Shown: positions 16,993-30,256 of the stretch, piece by piece | Layout of the letters: the number at the start of each line of letters is the position of its first letter | Position numbering within the stretch: the first letter of the stretch is position 1 | Source of the DNA: Hypomesus transpacificus | Taxonomy: Eukaryota > Chordata > Actinopteri > Osmeriformes > Osmeridae | Assembly (NCBI RefSeq): GCF_021917145.1 | Contig: NW_025813739.1 | Coordinates: 1-64,000 of the forward strand | Direction: 5' to 3' | DNA length: 64,000 nucleotides | Translations under genes and position numbers: made by a program | The notes under the pieces: model-generated | The model's database searches: none | What the model saw: the letters and a program-made list of their open reading frames with translations, nothing else | What the model was told of the DNA's origin: nothing

Positions 16993-18582
16993 TCTGGTAA
17001 AGATATGAGGAGGAGAAGGAGTGGGCATCTGTGTGTGGCAGTGCCTGGCCATCTGTTTCATACCCACAGGGTCTCCATGGACACAAGATCTCGTGGTTAG
17101 AACATGGGTAGGCAGCTAATCTCAAGTGTATACAGTAGCATGTAACATACTACAAGGTCTGCATGATACTCCAGGTTGTGCAATGTAAATCATGGATGGA
17201 AGGAGAGCGTTTGAGCCCACATGTATTTTTCTGCTGGAAGCAGCTGGTGTGTTCTTCTGGCACATACACTTCTCACAGTGTGAGTGGGCCTGACATAATA
17301 CAGTAAGAAGACGCTGTACCCAAACCGAGAACATAAACCTGTTATTTCGATTAGTGACACCACGGAAAGGGTGTAATATTAATATCAGCATGTGTGAGAA
17401 AAAACAAGAAGAAGAACCAAAAAAATACGAACCCAATTTCGAAATATCACGACTCTATCTCTGAGGGGTTTGATAAGACTTCATGTCCGTGTTCTACAGG
17501 TGTCAAGGAACTCAAACTAGAACAGGTTCCTACACCAGAACGTTCCTAAACTAGAACCTTCTTACATTAGTTGTTTGGCTGCCTCCCTTTCATGTGCTCT
17601 ATACCTAGAGGCCCATCTAAGCTGTTCCACTAGCAGGAGCCTCAATGAATAAAATGGAAGAAACAGGGAATATCTGCTAATGCTCTTGTGAGAAAGAGGA
17701 ATTTACATAATGCGACATGATAAGGATCTATAGAAGCCAGTGGATCAATGAGGTCCAATTACAGGCTGCTGGAGTTTCTTATCAGCTCTGGTTTAACTTT
17801 GAGTTGCCTGTGGTCCTTCACTTTCATTAAATCTCCTATGTGATTAGGCGGAGTCATCGGCTGCACACACAAGATTGCGATCGAACGGATTGCATAAGGA
17901 AAACATTCCCAAGGACACTGTTTTGTTTTCTGCGATACAGTGTACATAAACCCTTTGTTTTCTTACAGACTCGTTATCTAATTAATCCCGATCTGCGTCT
18001 GTTATTGTTGCAGTGCGTTTTAAAGTCACGGTTCATGCAACGTTAATGACTCTTCTTTTACTTCTGCCCTTTGTTAAATGGATGGAAGCTAAAAATATGC
18101 CGCGAAAAAAAGGTTAGTATTTTCGTTTTTTCCTCTCTCATGCAGTTTTTCGGGGCCTCTGGGACAAGCTGAAGGCAGGAGGCTGAATCTCTGTTAAAGA
18201 GCATTCACCTGTGAGAGAGACAGAGCCATCCAAGGTGACTGCTCCTAGGGTAGGAACAGGAAAACTGTATTTTACTCAAACACACAAACCCAGACAGAGA
18301 ATTTGACATTGTTACTCCAGCGGTATATTAAATGGAAAACACGACTCATGTCCGGCGTGTTGTTTCACTCCTGTGTGGGAGTGAAATTAACTTTTTGATG
18401 GCATTTGGTACCTAGGATTGCTTGTTGGTACTGAGTGAGAATATATTACCCACATCCCCTTTCCCCAGTGCTTTTAGTAATGTCCTTAAACAAGCAAAGA
18501 CAACCCTACGTTCGGTTTGTTTCTATTTACCACAGCTAATGTGGTCGCGTTTTTTCTGTTGTCCCCAATATCCGGCTTTGAT
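16991..18582. other. No gene seen
   Basis: No coding, RNA or mobile-element signal recognised. Confidence 0.5.
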
Positions 18583-18818
<236 letters not shown>

Positions 18819-19149
18819 GGATGAATTACACACATCAGAGTTTCAAAGGCGTCCGTCACAGCCAGTGAAAGGCTCCCATTGTTGACTTGTAGATGACTGA
18901 CAATCAAGGGAGAGGAGATCCGGATGCAGGCAGGTCTTTAAATAGCTCGTGGTGTTTAGGATGTCACAGACGTGCAGGGCGAGATGCTGCCCAGCCAGGC
19001 TCTGAAGAGCCCTTCTCACATGACTCAGCACATCTGGGCGACTGTCCTGCACATTGCTCCCACCCCGGACATGGACACGCCCCCTGTGTGTCACTTCCCA
19101 GCAGGGCTGGTGCCACGGACCCTGTCTCGTCCACTTTTATCTGTGTAAT

Positions 19150-19430
19150 CCTCCCTCCTTCCCTCCCTCCTTCTATCCCTCCCTCCCTCCTTCTCTCCCT
19201 CCCTCCCTCCCTCCCTCCCTCCCTCCCTCCCTCCCTCCCTCCCTCCCTCCCTCCCTCCCTCCCTCCTTCTCTCCCTCCCTCTCTCTCTCCCTCCCTCCTT
19301 CTCTCTCTCCCTCCCTCCTTCTCTCCCTCCTTCCCTCCTTCCCTCCTTCCCTCCCTCCCTCCCTCTCACTCCCCATCCCTCCCTTACTCCCTCCCTCCTC
19401 CCCTCCTTCCCTACCCCCCCCCCCCCTTTT
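19150..19430. repeat. (CCCT)n/(CCTT)n microsatellite
   Basis: About 280 bp of pyrimidine-only tetranucleotide repeats with a C run at its right end. The interval 18819-19149 before it shows nothing recognisable. Confidence 0.95.
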
Positions 19431-19867
19431 TTGGCATTACCCATTCCAGGCACGGAGGCCCCAGCAGAATGTAAATTATTCAGCTTGGCCTGCCGGAGGC
19501 TCGGAGCGAATCATAAATCGCGGCGGGTCTGAGGCTATTTCAGACGGGTGACCATGGTTAAACACCAGTGCACAGAATCATTTTCAAACCCACACACACA
19601 AAAAATAAGGTTGCATTACTTAAAGCTGACAGGGAGGATATTTGGTTCCATGTTTCATCGTACGGTTTCAATAGAGTCCAATGCAGTGAGTCTGCTAGTG
19701 TTGTGTGATGTGATCTGGACATCATGCATATCTGGGGTGGTAAGAGGCAAAGGCAGAGGTTAGCAAATGCTTAATGGATGCATAATGCAGGCCAATGTGC
19801 CAAATTACTTCGATATCACATGATGATCCTCCACATCTCTACTGTACCAGCACACTTTCTATTTTAC
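19431..19867. other. No gene seen
   Basis: Spacer between two large microsatellites. Nothing recognised. Confidence 0.5.
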
Positions 19868-19970
19868 CTGTCTGTCTGTCTGTCTGCCTGTCTATCTGTT
19901 TGTCTCTCTGTTTGTCTATCTGTCTGTCTCTCTGTCTGTCTATCTGTCTGTCTCTCTGTCTGTCTGTCTA

Positions 19971-20053
<83 letters not shown>

Positions 20054-20107
20054 GTCTGTCTCTCTGTCTGTCTATCTGTCTGTCTCTCTGTCTATCTGTC
20101 TGTCTGT
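19868..20107. repeat. (TCTG)n microsatellite with TCTA/TCTC interruptions
   Basis: 240 bp of TCTG units with an uninterrupted centre near 19975-20048. The flanks carry TCTA and TCTC variants. Confidence 0.97.
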
Positions 20108-20342
20108 AAATCCATCCCTTTCACTCTGTCTTTCTCTCCCCCAATCTTGATTTCTTTTTCTCTCTGAAAAATATACACACACAACACATTTTCACTTTTG
20201 ACATACCATAAATACCAAGGTTTTGCTTACTCAGCGACACTGAACATAATAGGTGTGTGAGGGTAATTTAAATCTTGACTTTGGCACGCTACAGTATGTA
20301 TGGCTTTCTGCTTCATGTCATCCTAGGATCCTGATGTCTCTT

Positions 20343-20370
20343 CATAATCTGTCAAGCATGACAGATTATG
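20343..20370. repeat. Perfect 12-bp inverted repeat with 4-bp loop
   Basis: cataatctgtca and its exact reverse complement flank agca. It could form a hairpin. There is no T run, so it is not an obvious terminator. The rest of 20108-20423 shows nothing. Confidence 0.8.
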
Positions 20371-20423
20371 GTAGGATATCAATCTAACAGGGGAAACAAA
20401 AAGCACAGGACATGCATCTATAA

Positions 20424-20640
20424 AGTCCTTGGTCTTAACCCTGGTCCTCGGGGACCCCCTGTCCTGCACGTTTGAGATGTCTCCGTCCTGAAACACACCT
20501 GATTCAAATGAATTGGTAGTTATCTAGCTCAGCAGATGCCTGGTAATGACCCGTTTGTTTGAATCAGGTGTGTTGGAGCAGGGAAACATCGAAAACATGC
20601 AGGACAGGGGGTCCCTGAGGACCAGGGTTGAGAACCACTG
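20424..20640. mobile_element. hAT-like foldback MITE
   Basis: A 217-bp near-palindrome. Its right end on the minus strand reads CAGTGGTTCTCAACCCTGG, fitting the hAT CAG...TTCTCAA terminus; the left end is a mutated version. Flanking octamers ATCTATAA (20416-20423) and ATCTATAT (20641-20648) look like an 8-bp target-site duplication with one mismatch, the size used by hAT transposases. No coding capacity. Confidence 0.85.
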
Positions 20641-20648
20641 ATCTATAT

Positions 20649-21156
20649 ACATATTAAAACTCATTGGGTTATTTGCACAGGTAAAAACTCACTATGAAGA
20701 TGGAGTGAGAGAAGTTGTTCGGCTGGAATCAATGTTGGAAGTGGTCCACTGTTCTAAGTGCCCAGGGACAGCAGACAGGGACAGGCACTCAAACAATGAC
20801 ACACCGAAATAACTTCACACTGAAGCAACAGACTGAGGTCCATTATTTATTTAACGTTCTCTCAAGTGGTACCATGCTAATAGCTTCAATGAGGCACTTT
20901 GCGACGCGTTACTTCGGGTGAAACAAGCACAGCTCTCTTTTCCCACGCTCTGGATTATCACCTGTCACACCAAGGCCACCGTGCTGTTGGTCAACTGTTC
21001 CTCTTCCAAATCTCTTCTTCTTTCCCCTCTACTTCTTCTCTTTCTTTTTCTTCTTCTTTGTCATGAAGAACAACACAATAGTTTATACTGTATATGACCA
21101 CAAAGTTGTTACTATAGGTGTTGCTATGCAGAAACATTGCAGTTAATGTAGTCTTA
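20649..21156. other. No gene seen
   Basis: Unremarkable sequence between two mobile elements. Confidence 0.5.
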
Positions 21157-21715
21157 CAGTTTTTCTCGATTGCTTTGGCTCAATTCTTGAAACAGAAATT
21201 ACATTCTCAAAGCTTCACGTGCATTTAGCAAAATAGCCTATATGGTTCAGTACAACTACATAGATCACCTTCAAAAGGTCATATCTCACCCAAAACAGTT
21301 AACTCATGCTTCAAAACCAAATCATTTTTTCATATAAATAGTCAGTGCCCCCAAAATGAATAGTTCCTTCTCGATTGCTTTGGCTCATTTCTCGAGAAAA
21401 AAGAGAACATGCTCAAACCTTTACATACATTTGCCAAAATTACCCAGATGGTTCAGCAAAACACCATAGAACACCTGCAAAAGGTCATCTCTTTCCTAAA
21501 ACAGACAACTTATCAGTCAAAACTAAATCCTTTTCTCATACAAATAGTCAGTGCCCCCAAAATGAAAAGTGCCTTTGGCATTGTGTAAACACTGCAGGTC
21601 AAAATGTTTAGATGTTTTGTCAGTATGGCAGTGAACCTTAGAAATATATTTTATGTGCACTGTGCTAAATTTACTGTAGTAGATGTTTTCTTTCCAGAAT
21701 AAATGTGTCTCAATC

Positions 21716-22132
21716 TACATTTACATGTATTCATTTAGCAGATGCTTTTATCCAAAGCGACTTCCAAGAGAGCTTTACTAGAGTGCATAGGTCACTGATC
21801 ATACAGTAACAACGCGATAGCCCCAAACATTTCGGGTAGCCAAAACATGAAGCATACATTGTGAAAAACCCAAATACAGCAAGTGCCAAAGAGAAGAACC
21901 ATAAGAGCATGTAGCCAAACAAGTTACCACTAAACAACATGAACCTCAAAAGTGCAAAAGTGTAGAAAAGCAAGCAACAATACTGTAATGTATGCTTCAT
22001 GTTTTGGCTAACCACAATGTTTTTGGGGCTATCTCGTTGTTTAGGATCATTGACCTATGCACTTTTGTAAAGCTGTCTCTTGGAAGTCGCTTTGGATAAA
22101 AGCGTCTGCGAAATGAATACATGTAAATGTGT
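21716..22132. mobile_element. Foldback element (about 140-bp arms) nested in the mariner relic
   Basis: Inverted arms at 21716-21857 and 21991-22132 surround a loop of about 133 bp. The arm tips resemble the tacatttacat...agcagatgcttttatcc motif common in fish repeats. Arms differ by several substitutions and small gaps, so insertion is not very recent. The loop has no coding content. Confidence 0.8.
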
Positions 22133-22452
22133 ATCAAACATTAAAAAGATTACAGTAATTCAAGAGTAACCTACAAGGTTTCACATCACATATTGCACTT
22201 ACACTGCCATGGAAATTGTTACTGTAATTGCCATACATCATGGTTACTGTAACAGGAAATGTGTACAGCACAATATACTTTCATACAATAAGCACATCAA
22301 AACTAACATTATGTATAACCTACACTAGTAGTATGAGTAACCACGGTACTTTTCAGGCATCTGACCCCTTCCTAGTCAGAGTTGCAGAGGGTGCATTTCA
22401 TGGCAAGAAGGAAACACATACAGTAAGAAAGTAAAGCAAAGCTGGAGTTTCA

Positions 22453-22674
22453 CTAGTTGTCGTCCTCACTCTCCTGCTCATCCTCGACAAATGTAAGAAA
22501 GTGAGGCCCTACCAAACCCCTCTCATGTAGAGGGATAAGATCGGAGTGCAGGTGGTCCAAGGACACCAGGAGTGTCTGGGTATCGTATGGGCCAAGACTG
22601 GGAATGTGGGTGACTACACCATTCCCTGAAATGGCAGCACAAACAGTGATGTTTCCCCCGAGCTGGCCTGGGAC
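22453..22674 (-). pseudogene. IS630/Tc1-type transposase fragment (73 codons)
   Basis: The minus strand reads VPGQLGGNITVCAAISGNG, then THIPSLGPYDTQTLL, ending EDEQESEDDN and a stop. This resembles the DDE region of IS630-like transposases found in fish (GQ.G.NIT.CAAIS.NG). The helix-turn-helix half and the first catalytic Asp are absent, so it is a remnant of the surrounding element rather than a gene. Confidence 0.7.
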
Positions 22675-23264
22675 AAGCTCTATATATTTGATGGAAGCAT
22701 TGATACTGCTGGATAGCTCCTGTCAGCTAACTAAACTTACTGTGTGATTGGTGATCGGATGTGTCCCCTTGTTTTGTAAAGTTCTACTTGCACCTGACAA
22801 TGACCGTAAGCAGATGATCCAAGAGATCCATATTACAGTATATACCATTATGTTTTTCATGGTATTATGTGCCTGAAAGATTTTGACAGTGGAGTGAACT
22901 ATTGTGCAGGTGATGATGTACACAAGGAAATTATGCCAATATGTTTTGCAGAGAACAACCACTTGACTGAGAAACAACAGTCAGTTTAGACCAGCAAGAT
23001 ATTTTCAATTGATAGTTGGCCTAATTGAAGGCAATTATACCTAACCATTTCAAAGATGTGCCAAATCATTTGAAATGTGTGCAAACTGTAGGCAATGCAC
23101 TTGTCATTTACAAGGTTGTGCTAATACAATTGCAATTTGATTAAAGGAATGAACAATTCCAATCTGTTGTGAACAAGTGCCCAGCGGTTTGGAGGTTTGC
23201 ACGTGTTGTTTTGAGAATGTCATTTCTGTTTCGTGAAATGAGCCAAACCAATTGAGAAAAACTG

Positions 23265-26200
23265 TCATGAAATGTGTAGGCTTATTATTTTTGAGGTCTT
23301 ACCCCCCTTGTCAGTGCGTGATGCGTGCCGTGACGGGTGCCTGAATGCTGCGTGTCTCGCTGGCGTCGGTGGGCACAGATGTCAGCGTGTGGACGTACCC
23401 AGTGGGTCAGGTTGATGTTTTATTACACGCCGTGGGAGCCACCTTCCTCTGACCTCCCAGCGTCTCTGTTCACACGTCCTGACCGAGAGCCGTGACCTTC
23501 TGGTACCTACACACTGACTGACCTTCAGGTACTGAAATACTGACTGTATGAGGACCTTCCACTCACATGATACACACTGACTGTATGGGGACCTTCCACT
23601 CACATGATACACACTGACTTCTCTGCCTGAGTTCACTTTGAAACCGTGAAAGCAAACATAAACGCAAATACATCCATCTTCAGTCAATAGACAGCTCTGA
23701 TTCAGTCAGAATCACTGACTCCCCCTCCCCGCCAAAAAAAGAAGAAGATTTTGTTGAAAGACCTTTTGGAAATGTATTCTAAAGATCTGCAGAGAAAGAG
23801 TTTTCCTTTCAAACGCATATCATGAATGCATAATATGTGTTGTGTCTTGCCAGTTGCCTGCTGACTGAGAAGGCTTTGACCCATCCTGTGAGGGCTCAGG
23901 GGTAGCTTTGTGTGACAGCTCAAGTCAAGCAACTGGATTGTTCCCCTTTAGCATGGCAGTCGTCCCCTAGGCCGCCGTCTCTGCTCATGCTAATCTCCGC
24001 TAATGATTAGTCAAGGATGACGAAACCACTGAGCTTTTCACCTTTGCCCGAAAAATAAGGGAGAAAAAAGTCGAAGGCTCTTACCGTTGCAATGATTAAA
24101 GACAGGCTCTTTTGTGCATCGTTGAGCGAAGCCCGATAAATCCTTATTGATGCACCAGCAGTGTGTGCTCATCACCAGGCCCCGAGGAGGTGAGGAGGTG
24201 CCCCTGAGATCCAATCACTCTGATGCTATTGACAATGTTGCCTGATACAAACAGGTGTGTTGGACCCATCTGCAAGAGAAGCCGCTGAGAGCGGAACTGT
24301 GCTGTCTGGCCTTTCCATCTCCCGCTGGCTTGGGCCCTCGCTCCTTCTCCAGCCCGCTGTGGGTTTGCGGCATGCCTAACAGGGCCTAACTGACATATGG
24401 CTGCTCCTTTGAGGGACATCCGAGATGGAGAGGAGGCTAATCTCTCGCTGAGACACGAGGGACGACAGCGCGGAAGTGGGTGATGAATTGAGCGGGCAGA
24501 AAGAAGCGCCATTTCTTCGCCAAATCAACCAGGAACATTGGAAGGGCTGGAATAACTATGATGAATTATCTGGTATAAAAGAAACATGTCAGTCTATTGA
24601 TAGCTTACCAGACATGGTCTAAACAGATGGGTTCCTATTGAAGGGAGGATATGGGTCGTATTCTATAGTTTGTTTTTTCTGGTTGTAAAATATGCATGAA
24701 ATCCCTGTTGTGCTTCTACCTTAATGCCTAACACAATCAGGATGAACAGACTCCAGGAAAAGTGATTGACAGCTCTCTACCCAAATCCTAATTTCCTATT
24801 GATGGAGCTTTGCTCCGCTGGAAGGAGAGGAACAACAAGATTATCTGTGAATGGCAGGATGAGAGAAAATGAGGGAGAGAGAGAGGGATGGAGAGAGATA
24901 GAGACAGAGAGTCTGTGTGTGTGGGGGGGGGAGGGAGTGTACATGCCACAGAAACAGAGAGAATGAGAGATGGCAGAATAAAGCCAGAGAAACGGAAAAA
25001 GTGGACTTCTCTTTCCATCTCTTTCTCTCTCTCTCAGCATGGCTGCTCTGTATGCATTTCCCTGCTTCCGGAAGAGGAGATGTTTGTGTGCACACTAACG
25101 ATTCTGACAGCCAAGCTGTATCAGCAGAAACAAGCCTCATAAATTGCTACGGTTTCAAATGGATCATGCTTGCATTGACTGCTAATGCCTGAGGCCTCAG
25201 TGTAATAACAGAAGGGTGAGTCTGACACACACAGGCAAGTCCATCATCACACAGACGTGAATTAAACCTCCCGTCTCACGTCAGAAGGACATTCCAGTTG
25301 AGGTTCTCGTCTGGGTGTTCTTTTTCTGACGTTTTCCACAAGCTGATCTCCACCGACTCCACAAGCTATCTGGAATGTTACCACGAATGCTTCTGCCCAC
25401 CTGTGCACAATGCTGATAGATACTTTTGCACAGTTGCTGAATGTTTTTTCCCTATTGTTTTAGAAAGCACGGATTGCAACGGTGAAGAGACATTGATCTT
25501 CTGCGTTTGCTGTGTCAGCTGTTTGGTTGCTGGGCCTGTGAACTCGGGGGTTTGGGCTTGGTATGGGATGTACTGAAATGATTCAAGTGTATTGGTGTGT
25601 GTTATTATGTTGGTATTTGACGCTGCAAAAATAGTTCCCTATCAAGGACGAATAAAATTGTCCATTGTGACCTGCTTTGGGAAAACACCACGGCTTGGAT
25701 CTTCAAATGAAAGGTTTGTGTCACGAAAGCTGGATGGAGAGACACTCAGTATGCAAATAAACTAAGCCGATGGTCTTTAGCCTGCATTTAAGCGAAGAGA
25801 GCACTGATCCACAGACAAGCTCTCCATTAATACTCATTAGAGAAGCCTTCACGGGGCTGTTAGCCGGACCGGGCAGGGATCTCAGACACCCAGTCTAAAT
25901 CTCCACACGGCATAACCGAAGGATAGGAAGTATGGTTGCCGCCAAGGCCGAAGGTCTTTCTTGAGCACAAGTTATTCGATTACTCATAAAGCCTGATCGG
26001 GGCGGGGCCGGGAAATTTGATTAATTGCCCTCCTCAATTGCCCCGTATTTTAACATGTGTAGTTCCGGTAACAAACAAGAATGATTAGAGTTATTTACCG
26101 TAGGTGCTCTATACATGTCTGGTTCTTCCCTCTGTTGACATACAACGCCTCCTAATGTATGGATCAATAGTGGAGCTAAAGAGACAGTAACCTCCCTCTA

Positions 26201-27220
26201 AAGATAGGGGGAGCTAAACGTTTTTTTTCTGCTAGTGTGTATGGAGACTTCCAGTAAATCTGGCCATTAATTTTCATTAAGTGCTGTCAGTAAGGACCAT
26301 TAACCAGACTGGAGCGTAATCACCTCCCCAGAGTGGTGACCCGTTTGTGGTACTGGACAGGGTTAACGAAAACAGCCCACCTTAGGTGTAGCAACACAAG
26401 ACTCCCAGCAGAAGCCACCATCAGTAGTCCACTGTGACTCCTCCAGGTAACGATGCCAGGCTGAGGCTGGCCAGAGAAACTTATGTTGACGTATAGGTGA
26501 GGCCTGTGTACAACGAGACAACCTTGTGTGTGTAGGTTTTATCTAGTTGTGTGTAGCCCTGTGTTGTGTATGCAGCACTTGAGGGATGTTGGCCGTCAAC
26601 ACGTATAGGTGGATTCTGATGATGAAAGCTACGCGTTGTTTATTGGATTGTCACTCTTTGGCTGCAGCGTTAGAAATACAATTCAAGATGATACGTCTAA
26701 CGGTTTAACGTCTAAAGAGTGTTTGCCGGCCTTAATAGAACTAGTGCAATCCTTTTAACGGTCTGCTATGATCCTGCTGCACGGAGCATATGGTACTATA
26801 GCTTTTCTGGATAATCTGTCATTTACAAACATACACACACATTTCACTTTAGACTGTTTCCAAACTTTTTTTTTATTTTTTATGCTTGGGCCTTTAATGC
26901 ACAGCTTTGATGACATTAATAGTTTACCATTTTTATTTTCTTCAGCAGCCCAGAGAAGTTTGAAATCCTATAAACCTTTCCGAAAGAACGGGCCTAAAAT
27001 ATGTCTGTCTCTGGCAGAGGACCGTCTCCAAAAACAATATTTTGATAGAGAACCCCCTGGTAATCTCTGGAGGATATGTGATATAGACAATCTCCCCCAA
27101 TGAGGAGACAGTCTGAGAGTAGAAAGGTCAGGGATCTGTTCAAACGGAAAGAGCATATCCCAATTTCAAGAAAAGGAGATAGCTGACTTATCTCTGAGAG
27201 GCAACATAGAGTAACTTCAC
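23265..27220. other. No gene seen
   Basis: Includes a local duplication of a roughly 40-bp unit at about 23545-23620, a GA-rich patch at 24866-24916 and CT/GA patches to 25035. Open frames around 24512-24144 and 26768-27103 have no recognisable domain. Dispersed conserved non-coding sequence could be present but cannot be judged from one genome. Confidence 0.5.
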
Positions 27221-27262
27221 AACACACACACACACGCACACACACCACACACACACACACAA
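27221..27262. repeat. (CA)n microsatellite
   Basis: Interrupted CA run. Nothing was recognised from 27263 to 28190. Confidence 0.9.
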
Positions 27263-28190
27263 ACACTGACTCATATTGTGCATTTGACACACACACAGAC
27301 TCCGCTGTGCATTTCACACACGCGCAAAAACACAAAACATTACATTGTCCACTGCATCATGAAATTCTGTCTGTTCTTAAATGGCAACAGAGGGCTTTGG
27401 GCTTTTGAACAGAAAGCCTATTCTGTACAACATGAAACAAAGACCCAAAACGAAGAATTGGCTTGCTGCCTTTTCTCATTCAATTAGCATAGACCAGCAG
27501 CCAGAAAGACAAAAACACATCACTCCACAACAAAGTTAAATGGAAACTGAGGAAGGTAGAAAAGCACTCTTACTGATCAACTTTTCGAAATGCACAACAG
27601 CCCAAATGCTCCCATGGCATATTTGTCACTGAATATTCAAATGTGAATGGTTGCACTATTTTATTAATGACAGTGCCAGCTTCATTGTTGCCATGGTGTT
27701 AAATACAAAATCATACAAAACACCTTCAATTACATACTTCAAATGCTTATAATCACCCCCAGAGCAAGCGAGGCATGAACAGCATAACGTTAGACCCCTC
27801 ATCCTTCACAATTATTTGAAAAAACTTAACAAGCACAATAAAGAAGTACTTGCTACGAGGATGACAAGATGAATTGTCTAGAATCTAGACAACTTGACTA
27901 GCAGCCAATGCTTTGATGTGCTGTACACCCAAACGATCCAATCCTTCATACATTCACACTCAAACAGATCTAGATCCAGCCTTTGAAAACAAAGCATTGT
28001 TCACAGACTGCAACGCTAAAAATATCTCAAATTTGAATCGGCGGTGGGTGGGCCGTGTAGAGAAGTCCTCTTAACAATGCATTCGAGAATGTAACCCACT
28101 GTATCAGCCTGGCTATTATTTACTGTACAATGTGTGCATTCATCCGTATCTCCAGTGGGCTAGAGAGATTTGTCTGGCCTGTGTCAAGAT

Positions 28191-28248
28191 GGCTCCAGCC
28201 TCGGAGGAGACGGAGGGAGGCTCCAGCCTCGGAGGAGACGGAGGGAGG
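28191..28248. repeat. 28-bp tandem duplication, two copies
   Basis: Two perfect copies of ggctccagcctcggaggaga plus eight more bases. An apparently recent duplication. Confidence 0.88.
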
Positions 28249-28528
28249 CTCTCCATGCCCGTGGGGGTTAGTAGCAGATGTTTCACACCCGACAGGGCCA
28301 ACAGCATTTGTAGGGCATGAAACAACCATTTGTTCACAGATGGAAAACAGAAGAAAAACATTAAGGTGGAAGCAAACAAACTGTGAGCTAATTCGGGGCA
28401 ACACGAGAAAAATTAAAAAGAGAAGTCGGACTTTGAAGTCTTCGTTGATGGATGTGTGGTGTCATGTGTGGGGCTCTCTGAAGGTTTCTTCCTCGCTGAC
28501 AGGGTTAGTGAGCGTCGCTCTCAGTCGA

Positions 28529-28574
28529 ACCCCCCCCCACCCCCCCCCCCCCACCCCCACCCCCCCCCCCCCCG
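28529..28574. repeat. Poly-C tract with single A interruptions
   Basis: About 46 bases, almost all C. Sequencing errors in length are likely. Confidence 0.9.
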
Positions 28575-29504
28575 CCGCACGGCAGTTCACCTCACGTCTC
28601 AAGGGTCCCTGGTGGAGCACACAACAGAGATTCTGCTCGGTGTTTTGTGAGAAAAGCCTCTGCTGAAAGAGGAAGTGACATCGTATGAATGTGCGAAAAG
28701 GCCTAAAGGTATGTGAGTAACGTGAGACAGCAGCCGTCATCGATCCCCACCCCGCACCATCTTGCACACAGCAGAACTGGTCAAGGGCCACAATCATGAA
28801 AGGTATTCTGGTCACTCATACTAGTCCCTTCAATGTACAGTAAAAATCAGTTGATGTTACAGAAAATGAATGACATGGGGGGGTGCATTTCAGGCTTTTT
28901 TCTCAACCTTTCTTTCAAAAAAATACAATTCTCAACCGTCTTTCCCAAAATAGGGTTTTGAACATTTTACAAATATGTTTTCAACTTTACGACAGCAATC
29001 AAAATATTTATTTCCAAAATATGTACGTGTGTCTATGTGAGTTTTCAGTTGTATGAATGTGTGAACGTTTCATATGTGTTTCATATGTGGTTTTATAAGG
29101 ACAGTCTGAATTATTTCCCAAAACGTCTGCAGGATGATATAAATGCAAGATGATAAATTATGTCTGCATAATGACTGCTGTATATTCAATTTAACACCAT
29201 TATGCGGTACAGCGAGAACCCAGACAGAGAACACAAGCCCGGGAGTTGAAGTGAGGTTTACGAAGGTTGGTTTTGTGGAGGGAGGTTGGGAGCTGGAGAA
29301 TGGCGTGGGCGGGCTGGAACAGACTGGCAGGCAGACAAAGAACAACCCTGGACTGAAGGAAAGACAAGTTACCAAAACCATGTTAGATCAAACTTGGAAT
29401 CAAAAGCTAATCACTATGGAGGTCAGACACGGGTCACGACCACAGACTGAAATCCACGAGGAGAGGGTTGAGTGGGCTTTTGTTAATTGGCAGTTCTATG
29501 GGCG
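28575..29504. other. No gene seen
   Basis: AT-rich sequence with no supported feature. Confidence 0.5.
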
Positions 29505-29564
29505 TATGTGAAGCCCTTTGTGACATGCTTGCGTGTAAAAATGGCTATACAAATACATTTGATT
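29505..29564 (+). mobile_element. Probable LINE (L2-like) 3' tail fragment
   Basis: The motif gtgaagccctttgtgac, then gcgtgtaaaaatggctatac and aaatacatttgattt resembles the common 3' end of fish L2/CR1-like LINEs and the SINEs that borrow it. Only the tail is present. Confidence 0.5.
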
Positions 29565-29912
29565 TGTCACTTGGAGTGGTGGGGTAGGACCCAAACGGAG
29601 GAGAGTAGTGAGGCAAGGCATCAAAAAGGGTTTATTCACAAAACGGGAACAGACAGGGTACCCATGGTAACAAGGGTAAGGACAAGACAAAGACTGGACA
29701 CAAAACAGGAACCTAAAATACACAGAACCAAACAAGACACAGGTGGACATGATGAGTCTAACGACAACTGAAACCATTGAACGAGACACAGGTGAAGACA
29801 ATGACAGACACAGGTGAAGACAATAACAGACACAGGTGAAGACAGTGATGGACACAGGGAAACACTAGGGCAGGGCAAAACCAAACACGGGGGCACGGCT
29901 GTGGCTGTGACA
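29565..29912. mobile_element. Unclassified interspersed repeat, 348 bp
   Basis: Bounded by short inverted ends tgtcac / gtgaca and abutting the LINE-like tail. It holds a diverged 21-bp internal repeat (gacacaggtgaagacaatga-like, about 29782-29858). Its look is that of a dispersed fish repeat, but the family cannot be named from sequence alone; a solo terminal repeat of a retroelement fossil or a DNA element are both possible. Confidence 0.35.
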
Positions 29913-30210
29913 GTTCTACTATAAGTAGAAACAGTGGAATTCTTTATGATGTGAAACACTTACACACCAACAGATACAATACAAATGAAAACGTTTTGGG
30001 GGGGGGAATTAAATTAATTAAAAAGGGGGGTATAGCATTACTGTAATTATCTACATAGATGGCAGTGTTGCAAGCTATGACAACTGCTTGCAGGTCAACT
30101 GCAGGCCAGCCGAACCAGGCATCAATCCTAGCCCGGGCCCAGAAACAGTGGAGTTTAGAGGTGATTGAACACAGGTGTGCAGGACCCAGTGAGTGAGCAG
30201 CAGGACAGGG
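29913..30210. other. No gene seen
   Basis: Nothing recognised apart from a short G run near 29998-30006. Confidence 0.5.

Positions 30211-30253
<43 letters not shown>
30211..30253. repeat. (CA)n microsatellite
   Basis: About 21 uninterrupted CA units. Confidence 0.95.

Positions 30254-30256
<3 letters not shown>

Larger units (their letters stand above)
21157..23264 (-). mobile_element. Tc1/mariner-IS630-type transposon relic, rearranged
   Basis: The left end CAGTTTTTCTCGATTGCTTT and the reverse complement of the right end, CAGTTTTTCTCAATTGGTTT, are terminal inverted repeats. Matches continue through tttggctca, gaaacagaaat and acattctcaaa. About 208 bp of the left end is tandemly duplicated (21157-21365, then 21366-21573). 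A foldback element sits inside at 21716-22132, and a transposase remnant at 22674-22453. Left flank TA is present; right flank TA is not clear. Inactive. Confidence 0.75.

Noticed and set aside
24144-24512. 122-codon minus-strand frame
   Set aside because: No family resemblance, no splice context, and a GC-rich local stretch explains its length.
28130-28666. 178-codon frame over the 28-bp duplication and poly-C
   Set aside because: Ends in Pro runs from the C homopolymer; no homology.
29565-29912. Whether this repeat is a solo terminal repeat of a retroelement fossil
   Set aside because: Short inverted ends fit, but no internal parts, target duplication or known family could be seen, so it was left unclassified.
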